This document shows positions 17,054-26,200 of a stretch of 64,000 bases of DNA, in pieces. Every line of letters starts with the position of its first letter. The stretch's first letter is position 1. The notes under the pieces were generated by a model that was not told the origin of the DNA, ran no database searches, and saw nothing but the letters and a program-made list of their open reading frames with translations. Both the position numbers and the translations under genes were made by a program. The stretch comes from Arthrobacter gandavensis (GTDB lineage: Bacteria > Actinomycetota > Actinomycetes > Actinomycetales > Micrococcaceae). Location: NCBI RefSeq assembly GCF_015355785.1, contig NZ_JADKYW010000003.1, positions 124,001 through 188,000 on the forward strand, given 5' to 3'.

Positions 17054-18441
17054 TACGCGCCGATCAGCCGTTCGGCCAGGTAGCCCTGGACCTTGTCCAG
17101 GCTCACGCGTTCCTGGGCCATGGTGTCCCGCTCGCGGACGGTGACGGCCAGGTCATCGAGCGTGTCGAAGTCCACCGTGATGCAGAACGGGGTGCCGATC
17201 TCGTCCTGGCGGCGGTAGCGGCGGCCAATGGCGCCGGCGTCATCGAAGTCGATGTTCCAGTTCCGGCGCAGCTGGGCGGCCAGCTCCTTGGCCTTCGGGG
17301 ACAGGTCCTCGTTGCGGCTCAGCGGCAGCACTGCGGCCTTGACCGGAGCCAGGCGCGGATCCAGGCGCAGCACGGTGCGCTTGTCCACGCCGCCCTTCGC
17401 GTTGGGGGCCTCGTCCTCGGTGTAGGCGTCCACCAGGAACGCCATGAAGGAACGGGTCAGGCCGGCAGCGGGCTCGATCACGTACGGGGTGAACCGCTCG
17501 TTGGTGGCCTGGTTGAAGTAGCTCAGGTCCGTGCCGGAGTGCTTGGAGTGCGTGCCCAGGTCAAAGTCGGTGCGGTTGGCGATGCCTTCGAGCTCACCCC
17601 ACTCCGACCCCTGGAAACCGAAGCGGTATTCGATGTCCGTGGTGCCCTTGGAGTAGTGGCTGAGCTTCTCCAGCGGGTGCTCGAACAGGCGCAGGTTCTC
17701 CGGGTCGATGCCCAGGTCCGTGTACCAGTTCTTCCGGGTCTCGATCCAGTACTTGTGCCACTCCTCGTCCGTGCCGGGCTCGACGAAGAATTCCATCTCC
17801 ATCTGCTCGAACTCGCGGGTGCGGAAGATGAAGTTGCCCGGGGTGATCTCGTTGCGGAAGCTCTTGCCGATCTGGCCGATGCCGAACGGCGGCTTCTTGC
17901 GGGAAGTGGTGAGCACGTTGTTGAAGTTCACGAAGATGCCCTGGGCGGTTTCCGGGCGCAGGTAGTGCATGCCCTCTTCACTGGCCACCGGGCCCAGGAA
18001 GGTCTTGAGCAGGCCGGAGAATTCCTGCGGCTCGGTCCACTGGCCCTTGGTGCCGCAGTTGGCGCAGGCAATGTCCGCCAGGCCGTTTTCCGGCGCGCGG
18101 CCCTTCTTCTCTTCGTATTCCTCTTCGAGGTGGTCCGCACGGTAGCGCTTGTGGCAGCTCAGGCACTCCACCAGCGGGTCGGAGAAGACCTCCACGTGGC
18201 CGGAGGCTTCCCACACGGCACGCGGGAGGATGACGGCGGAATCCAGGCCGACGACGTCGTCCCGTCCGCGGACCATCGACTGCCACCACTGCTTCTTGAT
18301 GTTTTCCTTCAGCTCGACGCCGAGGGGCCCGTAGTCCCAGGCGGAACGCGAACCACCGTAGATCTCACCCGACTGGAAGACGAAGCCCCTGCGCTTGGCC
18401 AGGGAGATGATCGGATCCAGTTTGGATTTGGTCGAAGCCAT
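17053..18441 (-). CDS. glyS: Glycyl-tRNA synthetase (single-chain type)
   Basis: This class II synthetase charges tRNA-Gly; it is the homodimeric eukaryote/archaea-like form used by actinobacteria. The 462-residue protein starts [20 protein letters not shown]; an upstream in-frame start would add 10 residues with no family match. Family motifs include [16 protein letters not shown] near the N-terminus, a zinc-binding insertion ([11 protein letters not shown] and CANCGTKG), motif 2 in [20 protein letters not shown] and [11 protein letters not shown], and the C-terminal anticodon domain with [20 protein letters not shown]. It overlaps the downstream GNAT gene. Confidence 0.96.
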   Translation of the reverse strand: MASTKSKLDPIISLAKRRGFVFQSGEIYGGSRSAWDYGPLGVELKENIKKQWWQSMVRGRDDVVGLDSAVILPRAVWEASGHVEVFSDPLVECLSCHKRYRADHLEEEYEEKKGRAPENGLADIACANCGTKGQWTEPQEFSGLLKTFLGPVASEEGMHYLRPETAQGIFVNFNNVLTTSRKKPPFGIGQIGKSFRNEITPGNFIFRTREFEQMEMEFFVEPGTDEEWHKYWIETRKNWYTDLGIDPENLRLFEHPLEKLSHYSKGTTDIEYRFGFQGSEWGELEGIANRTDFDLGTHSKHSGTDLSYFNQATNERFTPYVIEPAAGLTRSFMAFLVDAYTEDEAPNAKGGVDKRTVLRLDPRLAPVKAAVLPLSRNEDLSPKAKELAAQLRRNWNIDFDDAGAIGRRYRRQDEIGTPFCITVDFDTLDDLAVTVRERDTMAQERVSLDKVQGYLAERLIGA

Positions 18442-18598
18442 GTGAATGGTACCGCCGTTCTTTCTGCTCACGCAGGCCGCTGGGTGCGGTCCGCTTTTGA
18501 TCCCGTTCCGCCTCGCTTCCCGGCGCGGAAGTGCGCAGGTGCGGGCCGGAGGGCAAAACCTATAGATACCAGCTTAAGGTCACGGCGGCGAAAGCCGG

Positions 18599-19585
18599 CT
18601 ATCCGCGGCGCCGCCGCGTCCAGGGGCGGAATCCGGGCATGTTCCAGGGCAGCGTGGCCACCACGATCGCCACCAGGGTCAGGGCGGTGCCCAGGACCGT
18701 TGCGGCGACGACGACGGAGCCCGGGGCGGGGAGGAAGAGATCCAGCAGGAGGGACCCGACCAGCTGTCCGCCGATCAGGCCGAGGCTGGTGAGCAGGACG
18801 CCGAGGGTCTTCACCAGCATGGCGCTGATGCCAATGAAGATGCAGCCCATCACACCGCCCAGGTAGTACCACCAGGTGTCCGGCAGCGGATTGCCGAATC
18901 CGGAGACCGCTACCTTGACCAGCCACACCGCCAGCAGGGCGGTGAAGCCGGAGACGAAGTTCATCAGGGTTGCCGTGATGGGCGTGCCGTAGTGCATCCC
19001 GGTGGTGCCGTTCATGGCCTGCTGGAAGCTCATGGCCATGCCGGCGCTCAGCGGCAGGAGCACGGTCAGCAGCCAGTCGACGCCTCCGCCGCTGCCGGTG
19101 AGCTTGGGGCTCACGGCCCAGGCGACGGCGGCGATGGTCAGCACTGCGCCCACTACCCGCATGATGGTGAGGGTTTTCCTGCCGCCGGGTCCGATGCCCA
19201 TGCGGTCCACCACCAGCCCGGTCAGCGTTTGCCCGGCCACCGTGGCGACAGTAAATACAGCAACCCCCAGTACTGCGATGGTCAGGGTCTGCGTAAGCAC
19301 GAACCAGGCGCCGATCACGCCGGCCAGGATGTAGATCCGCGGAAAGCGCCTCTCCCGGAGGGCCGGAAGGATCTGCCGGACTCCGGCCCTGCCGCGCGGC
19401 AGCAAGGCGGTGACGAGGATCATCACGGCCAGCCCCACGCCGAAGCTCACCAGCGCGGCGGCGAGCGAATCGTCCAGGGCAACGCCCAGGGCACCGTTAA
19501 TGCGGGACTGGGCGGGAATCGCCACCCCGGAGGCTAGGGCAAGGGGAAGACCGACGGAGGCGGGGATGCGGGCAGGCTGTGGCAC
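18599..19585 (-). CDS. DMT-family transporter, YdcZ/DUF606 type
   Basis: The 328-residue protein has about ten transmembrane helices arranged as two repeats. Both begin with DUF606-like sequence: ASGVAIPAQSRINGALGVAL at about 20 and SAGMAMSFQQAMNGTTG at about 180. YdcZ proteins are DMT transporters of unproven substrate; here both halves are in one chain, as is common in actinobacteria. It is transcribed toward glyS but separated by about 157 nt, so it is likely its own unit. Confidence 0.85.
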   Translation of the reverse strand: MPQPARIPASVGLPLALASGVAIPAQSRINGALGVALDDSLAAALVSFGVGLAVMILVTALLPRGRAGVRQILPALRERRFPRIYILAGVIGAWFVLTQTLTIAVLGVAVFTVATVAGQTLTGLVVDRMGIGPGGRKTLTIMRVVGAVLTIAAVAWAVSPKLTGSGGGVDWLLTVLLPLSAGMAMSFQQAMNGTTGMHYGTPITATLMNFVSGFTALLAVWLVKVAVSGFGNPLPDTWWYYLGGVMGCIFIGISAMLVKTLGVLLTSLGLIGGQLVGSLLLDLFLPAPGSVVVAATVLGTALTLVAIVVATLPWNMPGFRPWTRRRRG

Positions 19586-19698
19586 CGTTTCACATTACTC
19601 CCGCTTCGGTGCCCTGCCCGTCCCCGCCCCGTTTCCCGCAGCCCGCGGCAGCCGGTCCCGTACCGGCGTCGTGCGATTTCTCCGGCAGAATAGGATCC

Positions 19699-19929
19699 AT
19701 GAGCTCAACCGATCCCCAGGACCTGCCCATCCGCGACGACATGATCCGCCTTGGCCAGGCACTGAAACTCGCCAGTCTTGCCGAAGACGGCATCGAGGCC
19801 AGGGAGCTGGTGGAGAACGGCCTGGTGAAGGTCAACGGAGACATCGAGGAGCGCCGCGGACGGCAGCTGCACGCCGGAGACACCGTCGAAGTGAACGGCC
19901 AGGCCGTGCGGATCGTCTCCGGCGGGTAG
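19699..19929 (+). CDS. Small S4-domain RNA-binding protein (YbcJ-like)
   Basis: The 76-residue protein consists of one S4 RNA-binding domain: IRLGQALKLASLAEDGIEA, then GLVKVNGDIEERRGRQLHAG and a DTVEVNGQAV end. The ATG is chosen because the S4 domain begins shortly after it and the sequence before it has no family match. YbcJ-like proteins bind RNA and may act in ribosome assembly. It is a single gene convergent with the alpha/beta hydrolase (13-nt gap). Confidence 0.88.
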   Translation: MSSTDPQDLPIRDDMIRLGQALKLASLAEDGIEARELVENGLVKVNGDIEERRGRQLHAGDTVEVNGQAVRIVSGG

Positions 19930-19942
19930 TTTCTGCCGGCCC

Positions 19943-20605
19943 CTACCGGGAGCCGAGGACCGTGTGGGTGAGGAACTCCCGCACGTGTCCCAGTTCCTGC
20001 ATGTTGATGCTGTGCCCCATGCCGGCGTAGAGCACCTTGGTCATCTTGGTATGGCCGTTCAGCCAGGCATGGGTGTATTCGATCCGCTCCGCGTCGATGA
20101 CCGGGTCAGCCTGGTCCCGCCCCCAGAAGAACGGCACCTTGAGCGCCGCCAGCTCCTCGTCGTGGAAGAACCCGTTTCCTTCGGCCGGGACGACAAACCC
20201 GGAAAGCCCGACGACGGCGGCAAACTCCTCCGGCCGGTGGCGCATCAGCGTGCTGGCCACGGCCATTCCCATGGAGAAGCCGAGCAGGCTCACGATGGAG
20301 TGCTCTTCCCTGATTCCGTCCAGCCAGTCCGAGACGTCCTGGACTGCTGAGACCACCCGGTCCACCGAGTACTCCGGTTCGTGCATCAGCGGGAACCAGG
20401 AGTAGCCCGGCCCCAGTGCCCGGGGTGCGCGGACGGAGGCGATGGTGAACTCCTGCGGCAGGTACTGCGCCAGCCCCATGAGGTCTTCCTCGTTGGCCAG
20501 GTAGCCGTGGAAGAGGACCAGCAGCGGCGTTCCGGCGCGCTCTTCCTCCGGCTTGGAGAACAGCACAACAGGGTTCCAGGGAGAGTTGTTCGTCATGAAT
20601 TCCAT
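19943..20605 (-). CDS. Alpha/beta hydrolase (carboxylesterase/phospholipase type)
   Basis: The product of about 220 residues has the oxyanion strand LLVLFHGYLANEEDLMGLAQ, a nucleophile elbow GFSMG (serine at about 115), an acid in GRDQADPVIDAERIEY and the histidine in GMGHSINMQELGHVREFL. This matches the YpfH-like phospholipase/carboxylesterase group; the substrate is unknown. The start is unsure: MEFMTNN (used here) or MTNN nine bases later fits better than a longer frame that would run into the promoter of the divergent SGNH gene. Confidence 0.83.
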   Translation of the reverse strand: MEFMTNNSPWNPVVLFSKPEEERAGTPLLVLFHGYLANEEDLMGLAQYLPQEFTIASVRAPRALGPGYSWFPLMHEPEYSVDRVVSAVQDVSDWLDGIREEHSIVSLLGFSMGMAVASTLMRHRPEEFAAVVGLSGFVVPAEGNGFFHDEELAALKVPFFWGRDQADPVIDAERIEYTHAWLNGHTKMTKVLYAGMGHSINMQELGHVREFLTHTVLGSR

Positions 20606-20670
20606 TCTGGCATGCGGCTCTTCCAACCTACGGTCGCGTAGCCAGGGCCCCAGGCGCAATCATGGTTCGG

Positions 20671-21593
20671 TGACCGAAAATGCCCAGCCTTCCTCCGCAC
20701 CCACCGAACCGCAGAACCACTCCGAGCCGCCGGTGCAGCCTGACCAGCAGCAGGGACGCCCGGACCATCCCTTCAACCGCTACGTGGCGCTGGGCGACTC
20801 CTTCACGGAGGGAATCGGCGACCCGAGCCCGGAAAGCCCGGGCGGCCACCGCGGCTGGGCCGACCGGCTGGCAGAGGAACTCGCCGCCGGGCATGATGAC
20901 TTCGCCTACGCGAACCTGGCCATCCGCGGACGCCTGCTGAACCAGATCGTTGCCGAGCAGGTCCAGCCTGCCATAGACCTGAAGCCGGACCTGGTGACCA
21001 TCTGCGCCGGCGGCAACGACGTCATCCGCCCTGGCGGGGACCCTGACCGTCTTGCCGAAATCATGGACGGCACCATCGCGCGGCTGCGGGAAACCGGCGC
21101 CACGGTTGTGCTGTTCACCGGACCGGACATTGGAGCGACCCCGGTGCTGGGAAGCGTCCGCGGCCGGGTGGCCATCTACAACGAGAACCTGCGCACCGTG
21201 GCCATGCGGCACGACGCCGTCATCGCGGACATGTGGGCGCTGCGGGAGCTGAGCAACCAGCAGATGTGGGCACCGGACCGGCTGCACTTCTCACCGATGG
21301 GGCACCAGACCATCGCGGCCATGGTGCTGGAGACGCTCGGCGTCCCGCACACCCTCGAACCGGCGCGGGTGAAGGAACTGCCGGCCAAGAACTGGCGGAC
21401 GGCACGCTCCGAGGACCTGTTCTGGGCCCGCGAGTACCTGATGCCGTGGGTGATGCGGCGGGTCCGCCGGCGCTCCTCCGGGGACGGGATCTCACCGAAG
21501 CGGCCGGACGCAGGCCCGTTCTTCGGACAGCGGATGCCGCAGGGTTCCTCCGAGGCTGCCGGCGCGGGGGCCGCGCCGGCCGGCCAGGGCTAG
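20671..21593 (+). CDS. SGNH/GDSL-type hydrolase (lipase/esterase)
   Basis: The 307-residue enzyme has block I YVALGDSFTEGIGD (nucleophilic serine), a glycine in AIRGRLLNQIV, the asparagine of block III in CAGGNDVIRPGGD and Asp/His in APDRLHFSPMGHQTI, so the catalytic set is complete. No signal peptide is visible, so it is probably cytoplasmic. The start is a GTG; a nearby ATG is out of frame and stops after three codons. The last 60 residues are basic and Gly/Ala-rich. The substrate is unknown. Confidence 0.88.
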
Positions 21594-21615
21594 GTTTCTC
21601 CGAAGGCCCGGACGC

Positions 21616-22752
21616 CTAGCCGAAGAAGTCCTTCCGCAGCACGTCCTGGAGCTGGAGAACGTCGGTGAGGAACCCGTCGTGCCCAATGGGCGCGCTGATC
21701 AGGTGCACCCGGTTCTCGCCGGGAAGCGCGGCCGCCAGTTCATGGGACTGCTCCGGGAAGTACAGGCGGTCCGAGTCCACCGCGGCCACAAGGAACTCGG
21801 CCCGGGCAACGGCGAGCGCATCGCCCAGGCTGCCCCGGCCCCGGGTGACGTCGTGGCTCATCAGCGCCTCGGTGAGGATGATGTAGCTGTTGGCGTCGAA
21901 CCTGCCGGCGAGCTTTGTCCCCTGGTGGTCCAGGTAGCTCTCCACCTGGTAACGGCCGCGCCCTGCCGGCAGCGCGGCACCGAGCGGGTCTTCCCCCGGC
22001 TGGGGTGCCCGGCCAAACCGGTACTGCAGTTCAGCCTCGGACCGGTAGGTAATGTGCGCGATCCTCCGCGCCAGGCCCAGTCCGGCCAGCGGAGCGCGGC
22101 CGTTGTAGTAGTCGCCTCCGTTGTAGTCCGGGTCCAGGCGGATGGCCGCCACCTGCGCCTGGGCAAAGGCGATCTGCTCACCGGTGCTTGCCGCCGTCGC
22201 CGCTATCACCGCGCACCGGGCCACCCGTTCAGGTTCCGTTACGGCCCATTCGAGTGCCCGTGCACCGCCCAGGGATCCGCCCAGCACCGTGTGCCAGCGG
22301 CGGATGCCCAGCTGGTCCGCCAGGCGCGCTTCGGCGTGCACGGAGTCCCGGATGGTCACGAACGGGAAGCGTGATCCCCAGGGCAGTCCGTCCGGATCCG
22401 CCGACGCCGGTCCGGTGGAGCCGTAGCAGCCGCCGACCATATTGATGGAGACAACAAAGAACCGGTTGGTGTCGATGGTCCGTCCCGGGCCAACCAGCCC
22501 GTCCCACCAGCCGGGCTCATCGGTGCTGCCCTGCGCTACGTGGGTGCTCCCCGTCAGCGCGTGCGGAATCAGGACGGCGTTGGAGGCGTCGCTGTTCAGC
22601 TCCCCCCACGTCTCGTAGCCCAGCACTACGTTGGGGAGGACGCTGCCGGTTTCGAGTTTCAGGTCACCGATCAGGGCGTACTGCAGCACCCCGTCAAGAA
22701 CGCGGACGGGGTGCTGCGGTGCAGGCGGGTAGGTGGTCACGCTGTACTTCAT
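21616..22752 (-). CDS. metX: Homoserine O-acetyltransferase
   Basis: MetX acetylates homoserine in methionine synthesis. The 378-residue alpha/beta-hydrolase-fold protein shows VVLGYETWGELN and LIPHALTGSTHVA near the N-terminus. The nucleophilic serine is in GGSLGGARALEWAV (family norm GGSMGGMQALEW), the aspartate in AAVDSDRLYFPEQSHEL and the histidine in SAPIGHDGFLTD. Some relatives use succinyl-CoA, so the acyl donor is family inference. The ATG overlaps the metY stop by 4 nt (ATGA), so the two are one transcript under the SAM-IV riboswitch. Confidence 0.94.
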   Translation of the reverse strand: MKYSVTTYPPAPQHPVRVLDGVLQYALIGDLKLETGSVLPNVVLGYETWGELNSDASNAVLIPHALTGSTHVAQGSTDEPGWWDGLVGPGRTIDTNRFFVVSINMVGGCYGSTGPASADPDGLPWGSRFPFVTIRDSVHAEARLADQLGIRRWHTVLGGSLGGARALEWAVTEPERVARCAVIAATAASTGEQIAFAQAQVAAIRLDPDYNGGDYYNGRAPLAGLGLARRIAHITYRSEAELQYRFGRAPQPGEDPLGAALPAGRGRYQVESYLDHQGTKLAGRFDANSYIILTEALMSHDVTRGRGSLGDALAVARAEFLVAAVDSDRLYFPEQSHELAAALPGENRVHLISAPIGHDGFLTDVLQLQDVLRKDFFG

Positions 22753-24065
22753 GCTCCCTTTGCGGCGCGGAAACCGGCATCAAGGTCCGCGATGATGTCA
22801 TCGATGTGCTCCAGCCCCACGGACAGGCGCACCAGTCCCGGGCTTACGCCGGCCGCCGCCTGGGCCTCAGCCCCGAGCTGGCTGTGGGTCGTCGACGCCG
22901 GGTGGATGACCAGGGAGCGGACGTCGCCGACGTTGGCCACGTGCGAGTGCAGCTCGAGCCCGTCGACGAAGCGCTTGCCGGCTTCCACGCCGCCTTCGAT
23001 CTCAAAGGACACGATCGCTCCGGTTCCGCGTGGTCCGTACTTGCGTCCCCTCTCGTACCACGGGCTCGACTCAAGCCCTGCGTACGCAACCGAAATGACG
23101 TCGTCGTGCGCTTCAAGCCACCGCGCGACGGCGACGGCGTTCCCGACATGCCGCTCCACGCGCAGGCTGAGCGTTTCCAGTCCCTGGGCGAGGAGGAAAG
23201 CGTTGAACGGGGACAGCGCCGAGCCGAGGTCGCGCAGCAGCTGGACCCGGGCTTTGAGGATGTAGGCCAGGTTGGCGCCGAGGGCTCCGCCCGCACCGAG
23301 GTCCCGGGCGTAGACGAGCCCGTTGTAGCTCTCATCAGGAGTGTTGAAGCCGGGAAACTTCGCCGGGTCCGCCCCGAAGTCGAAGTTGCCGGAGTCCACG
23401 ATCACGCCGGCGATCACGGTGCCGTGCCCGCCCAGGTACTTGGTTGCCGAGTGCACCACGATGTCTGCACCCCATTCGATGGGCCGGATCAGGTACGGAG
23501 TGGACAGGGTGTTGTCCACGATCAGGGGAATGCCTGCCTCATGGGCGACGGCGGAGATCCCCTCGATATCCAGGACGTCCTGGCGCGGGTTTGAAACTAC
23601 TTCCCCGAAGAAGGCCTTGGTGTTGGGGCGGACCGCTTCGCGCCACTGGTCGAGGTTGTCCGGGTCGGCCACGAAACTGACGTCGATGCCGAACTTCTTG
23701 AGCGTGTGCTTGAAGAGGTTGTAGGTGCCGCCGTACAGGCTGGGGCTGGCCACGATGTGGTCCCCGGCCTGGGCAAGGTTGAGGATCGCGTACGTCTCAG
23801 CTGCCTGGCCGGAGGCGAGCAGCAGCGCTCCGAGACCGCCCTCCAGGGAGGCAATGCGGTTCTCCACGGCTTCCTGGGTGGGGTTGCCGATCCGCGTGTA
23901 GATCGGTTCAAGCTCCGCCAGTGCGAACCGGTTGGCTGCCGCTTCGGCGCTGGGAAAAACGAAGGACGAGGTTTGGTAGATGGGCAGTGCGCGGGCGCCG
24001 GTAACGGCGTCGGGCTCCTGACCTGCATGGATCTGGCGTGTTTCGAAGGACCAGTTGGCAGACAT
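22749..24065 (-). CDS. metY: O-acetylhomoserine sulfhydrylase
   Basis: This PLP enzyme joins O-acetylhomoserine with sulfide (or methanethiol) to give homocysteine (or methionine). The 438-residue protein starts MSANWSFETRQIHAGQEPD. Family marks are RIGNPTQEAVENRIASLEGG, the substrate loop SPSLYGGTYNLFKHTLKKFG and the PLP lysine in SATKYLGGHGTVIAGV (about 212). The start is the ATG directly after the riboswitch leader; a longer frame would run through the aptamer. metX follows with a 4-nt overlap. Confidence 0.95.
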   Translation of the reverse strand: MSANWSFETRQIHAGQEPDAVTGARALPIYQTSSFVFPSAEAAANRFALAELEPIYTRIGNPTQEAVENRIASLEGGLGALLLASGQAAETYAILNLAQAGDHIVASPSLYGGTYNLFKHTLKKFGIDVSFVADPDNLDQWREAVRPNTKAFFGEVVSNPRQDVLDIEGISAVAHEAGIPLIVDNTLSTPYLIRPIEWGADIVVHSATKYLGGHGTVIAGVIVDSGNFDFGADPAKFPGFNTPDESYNGLVYARDLGAGGALGANLAYILKARVQLLRDLGSALSPFNAFLLAQGLETLSLRVERHVGNAVAVARWLEAHDDVISVAYAGLESSPWYERGRKYGPRGTGAIVSFEIEGGVEAGKRFVDGLELHSHVANVGDVRSLVIHPASTTHSQLGAEAQAAAGVSPGLVRLSVGLEHIDDIIADLDAGFRAAKGA

Positions 24066-24127
24066 TGTGCTCCCTTTTGTAACCAGGGGCCCCACAGGGT
24101 CTGAGCCGGAATACACCGGAGCGACAC

Positions 24128-24250
24128 GTGTGGCCCGCGCTTGCCGGTACGCCTGTTTGCGTACGGCCAGGTCTTCACCCGGGGCACCCCACCGCGGTTG
24201 GAGGGTTGCCGGCCAGCAAGCCGGGGCTATCTGCTGGCACTCATGACCTG
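24128..24250 (-). ncRNA. SAM-IV riboswitch
   Basis: On the minus strand the metY leader contains GGTCATGAGTGCCAGC, then AGCCCCGGCTTGCTGGCCGG, then CAACCCTCC with GGTGGGGTGCCCCGGG and the closing GACC. This is the core of the SAM-IV aptamer known from actinobacteria. P1 pairs CAGGTC with GACCTG. An extra hairpin (GTACGC-N6-GCGTAC) follows, as in the family. Binding of S-adenosylmethionine should shut off metY-metX. About 60 nt lie between the aptamer and the ATG, enough for an expression platform acting on translation. Confidence 0.9.
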
Positions 24251-24372
24251 TACCTATAGAACCAACGCTCCGGCCGTTGCGCAACCCATATGACGCAGCA
24301 TGAAAGTGCTTCGTTACGCCGCTTAGGCTGGCCTTAGTCGAGACACAGGTCACAACATGCCAAGATGTTCGC

Positions 24373-25014
24373 ATGCGCCTGGATCACGTCTCTTACGCCT
24401 GCGAATCCGACGGCCTGCTGGCCACGACGGAACGCATTGCTGCTGCCCTGGGAACCGGCTTCGTCAAAGGCGGAGTCCATCCCCGTTTTGGTACCCGCAA
24501 CATGATCCTCCCGCTGGCCAACCACCAGTATGTTGAGGTTGTTGAAGTGCTGAACCACCCTGCCTCGGACAAGGCTCCCTTTGGGCAGGCTGTCCGTGCC
24601 CGCTCCGAAGCCGGCGGCGGCTGGATGGGCTGGTGTGTTGCCGTTGAGGACCTTGCTCCCTTCGAAGAACGCCTTGGCCGCTCCTCCGTGCCCGGCAACC
24701 GCAAGTTCCCCGACGGGCAGGAACTTACCTGGCGGCAGATCGGCATCAACGGCCTGATCGCCGACCCGCAGGTTCCCTACATGCTCCGCTGGGACGAGGA
24801 CAAGGCGGACCTCCACCCCTCCCGCGCACTGGACGGCACCGTCTCGCTGCAGTCCCTCACCATCGCCGGGTCCGCCGCGCGTGTAACCGAGTGGCTGGGC
24901 ATGCCCGTTGAAGAGCCGCTCGAGTCAGTGGACGTCACCTGGGTCTCCCCCAAGGGCACCCCTGGCATCATGTCCGTCACCTTTGCCACCGAGAATGGTC
25001 TCGTCGAGATCTAG
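24373..25014 (+). CDS. VOC-superfamily (Glyoxalase_3-like) protein
   Basis: The 213-residue protein begins MRLDHVSYACESDGLL and continues with HPRFGTRNMILPLANHQYVE, the pattern of the Glyoxalase_3/VOC family. A C-terminal repeat (SLQSLTIAGSAARVTEWLG) gives the usual two-module beta-alpha fold. Potential metal ligands are His5 and Glu residues near 55-60. No specific reaction can be assigned. It is divergent from metY and shares that regulatory region, but its stop is followed by a palindromic repeat, so it looks monocistronic. Confidence 0.8.
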   Translation: MRLDHVSYACESDGLLATTERIAAALGTGFVKGGVHPRFGTRNMILPLANHQYVEVVEVLNHPASDKAPFGQAVRARSEAGGGWMGWCVAVEDLAPFEERLGRSSVPGNRKFPDGQELTWRQIGINGLIADPQVPYMLRWDEDKADLHPSRALDGTVSLQSLTIAGSAARVTEWLGMPVEEPLESVDVTWVSPKGTPGIMSVTFATENGLVEI

Positions 25015-25031
25015 TTCAGCCTCCGGTGCGC

Positions 25032-25102
25032 GGAAACGCTCCGGTTTGTGACGATCGCTCCGGTCCGAGGGTGACGGTTTGTCCCAAACCGGAGCGTTTT
25101 CC
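25032..25102. repeat. Palindromic repeat, left copy
   Basis: The outer arms GGAAACGCTCCGGTTT and AAACCGGAGCGTTTTCC pair except for one extra base. Inside, GCTCCGG occurs again. It shares GCTCCGGTTTGTG-N2-GATCGCTCC with the element on the other side of the next gene. It lies 18 nt after the VOC stop and just before the AbiEi-like gene. Confidence 0.75.
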
Positions 25103-25156
25103 ACATATCTGCCCCTGTTCGACGCTGCGTTGCCGCTGCGACCCCAGTATCGGGGC

Positions 25157-26113
25157 ATGGAACCAGAGCTGATCCTGGCCGCCGACGCCGACGTATACGG
25201 TGGCGGGCGCCATTCCCTCGCTGCGCGTTGCCGCAAGGGCCGCATCGTGCGGCTACGGGCGGGGGTCTACGTGGATGCTGAAAGCTGGCATGCGCTGGCG
25301 CCCTGGGAACGCGAGCGGCTCAGGATCCGCGCAGCTGTGGCACAGGGCAGCCTGCCGCGGGTCCCGGTGCAGGAATCCGCGGCCATCATGTGGGGATTGC
25401 CCGTCCTTAGCCTTCCTCCGGAAGTGCTCATCCTCGCCGATGGCCCTTCCCATGGCCGACGCCGTGCCGGGATCCGGTGGACAGTCCGCAATCTGCTTGA
25501 ACCCCTTGCCTCCGCGTCCGGACTGACTGTCACCTCGCGCGCCCAGACAGTCCTGGATATGGCTGCCTATCTGGAGTTCGAGGCAGCAGTGCCGGCTATG
25601 GACAAGGTGCTGCGGAGCGAGCCTCCCACTGGGCTGCCGGGCATCAGCAAGGAACACCTGCTGCGGCTGGCAGAAAACCTTCCGAACAGGACCAGGCTGA
25701 CCCGGGCCGTCCACGTGATTGGTTTCGCCGATGCGCGCTCCGAGTCGGCTGGGGAGTCCTATTCCCGGGCGGTCATGCGCAGGCGGGGTTTTCCGCCGCC
25801 TGAACTGCAGCGTGAATTCATCACGGCTGAAGGACGCTTCCGAACGGATTTTTTCTGGCCGGAGCGGAACCTGGTTGGAGAGTTCGACGGGGCACTGAAA
25901 TACGGCGGGGACAAGTCTGTGGCGGGGCCGCAATGGGACATCCTCCTAAAGGAAAAGCGGCGCGAAGATGCCATCCGGGCAACCGGTGTGGGGTTTGTGC
26001 GCTGGTCCTGGGCCGATATCTCAAGACCCGCACACCATCCGGGCTCCTTGGTACGGCGGCTCCTTCAGGCTGGGCTGCCGCTTCAAGAACCGTCCCGTCG
26101 GCGCCGGGACTGA
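25157..26113 (+). CDS. AbiEi-antitoxin-like N-domain fused to DUF559 endonuclease-like domain
   Basis: The 318-residue protein has an N-terminal winged-helix-like region (LAARCRKGRIVRLRAGVYVD, about 20-40) like AbiEi-type antitoxin domains, and a C-terminal DUF559/Vsr-like part (about 195-300: ESAGESYSRAVMRRRGFPPP, FRTDFFWPERNLVGEFDG). Glu, Asp and Glu-x-Asp are placed as in PD-(D/E)xK nucleases. This fusion is common in Micrococcaceae and its role is unknown. No toxin partner is adjacent. The start chosen is the ATG of MEPELILAADADVYGG; a longer frame would overlap the palindromic repeat. Confidence 0.75.
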   Translation: MEPELILAADADVYGGGRHSLAARCRKGRIVRLRAGVYVDAESWHALAPWERERLRIRAAVAQGSLPRVPVQESAAIMWGLPVLSLPPEVLILADGPSHGRRRAGIRWTVRNLLEPLASASGLTVTSRAQTVLDMAAYLEFEAAVPAMDKVLRSEPPTGLPGISKEHLLRLAENLPNRTRLTRAVHVIGFADARSESAGESYSRAVMRRRGFPPPELQREFITAEGRFRTDFFWPERNLVGEFDGALKYGGDKSVAGPQWDILLKEKRREDAIRATGVGFVRWSWADISRPAHHPGSLVRRLLQAGLPLQEPSRRRRD

Positions 26114-26114
26114 G

Positions 26115-26179
26115 TTCCGCTCCGGTTTGTGCAGATCGCTCCGCCGCGCTGCGGAGCGATCTCCCAAAACGGAGCGGAA
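26115..26179. repeat. Palindromic repeat, right copy
   Basis: The outer arms TTCCGCTCCGGTTT and AAAACGGAGCGGAA pair with one mismatch. A nested 11-bp perfect stem GATCGCTCCGC has a 6-nt loop. It carries the same GCTCCGGTTTGTG-N2-GATCGCTCC core as the left copy. It sits between the convergent stops of the AbiEi-like gene and the GH2 gene, where a two-way terminator would be useful. Confidence 0.8.
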
Positions 26180-26200
26180 ACCGGCAGCAGATTCGTCGGG

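Noticed and set aside
25157-26113. Type IV toxin-antitoxin system (AbiE)
   Set aside because: Only an AbiEi-like N-domain is present; there is no AbiEii nucleotidyltransferase gene beside it.
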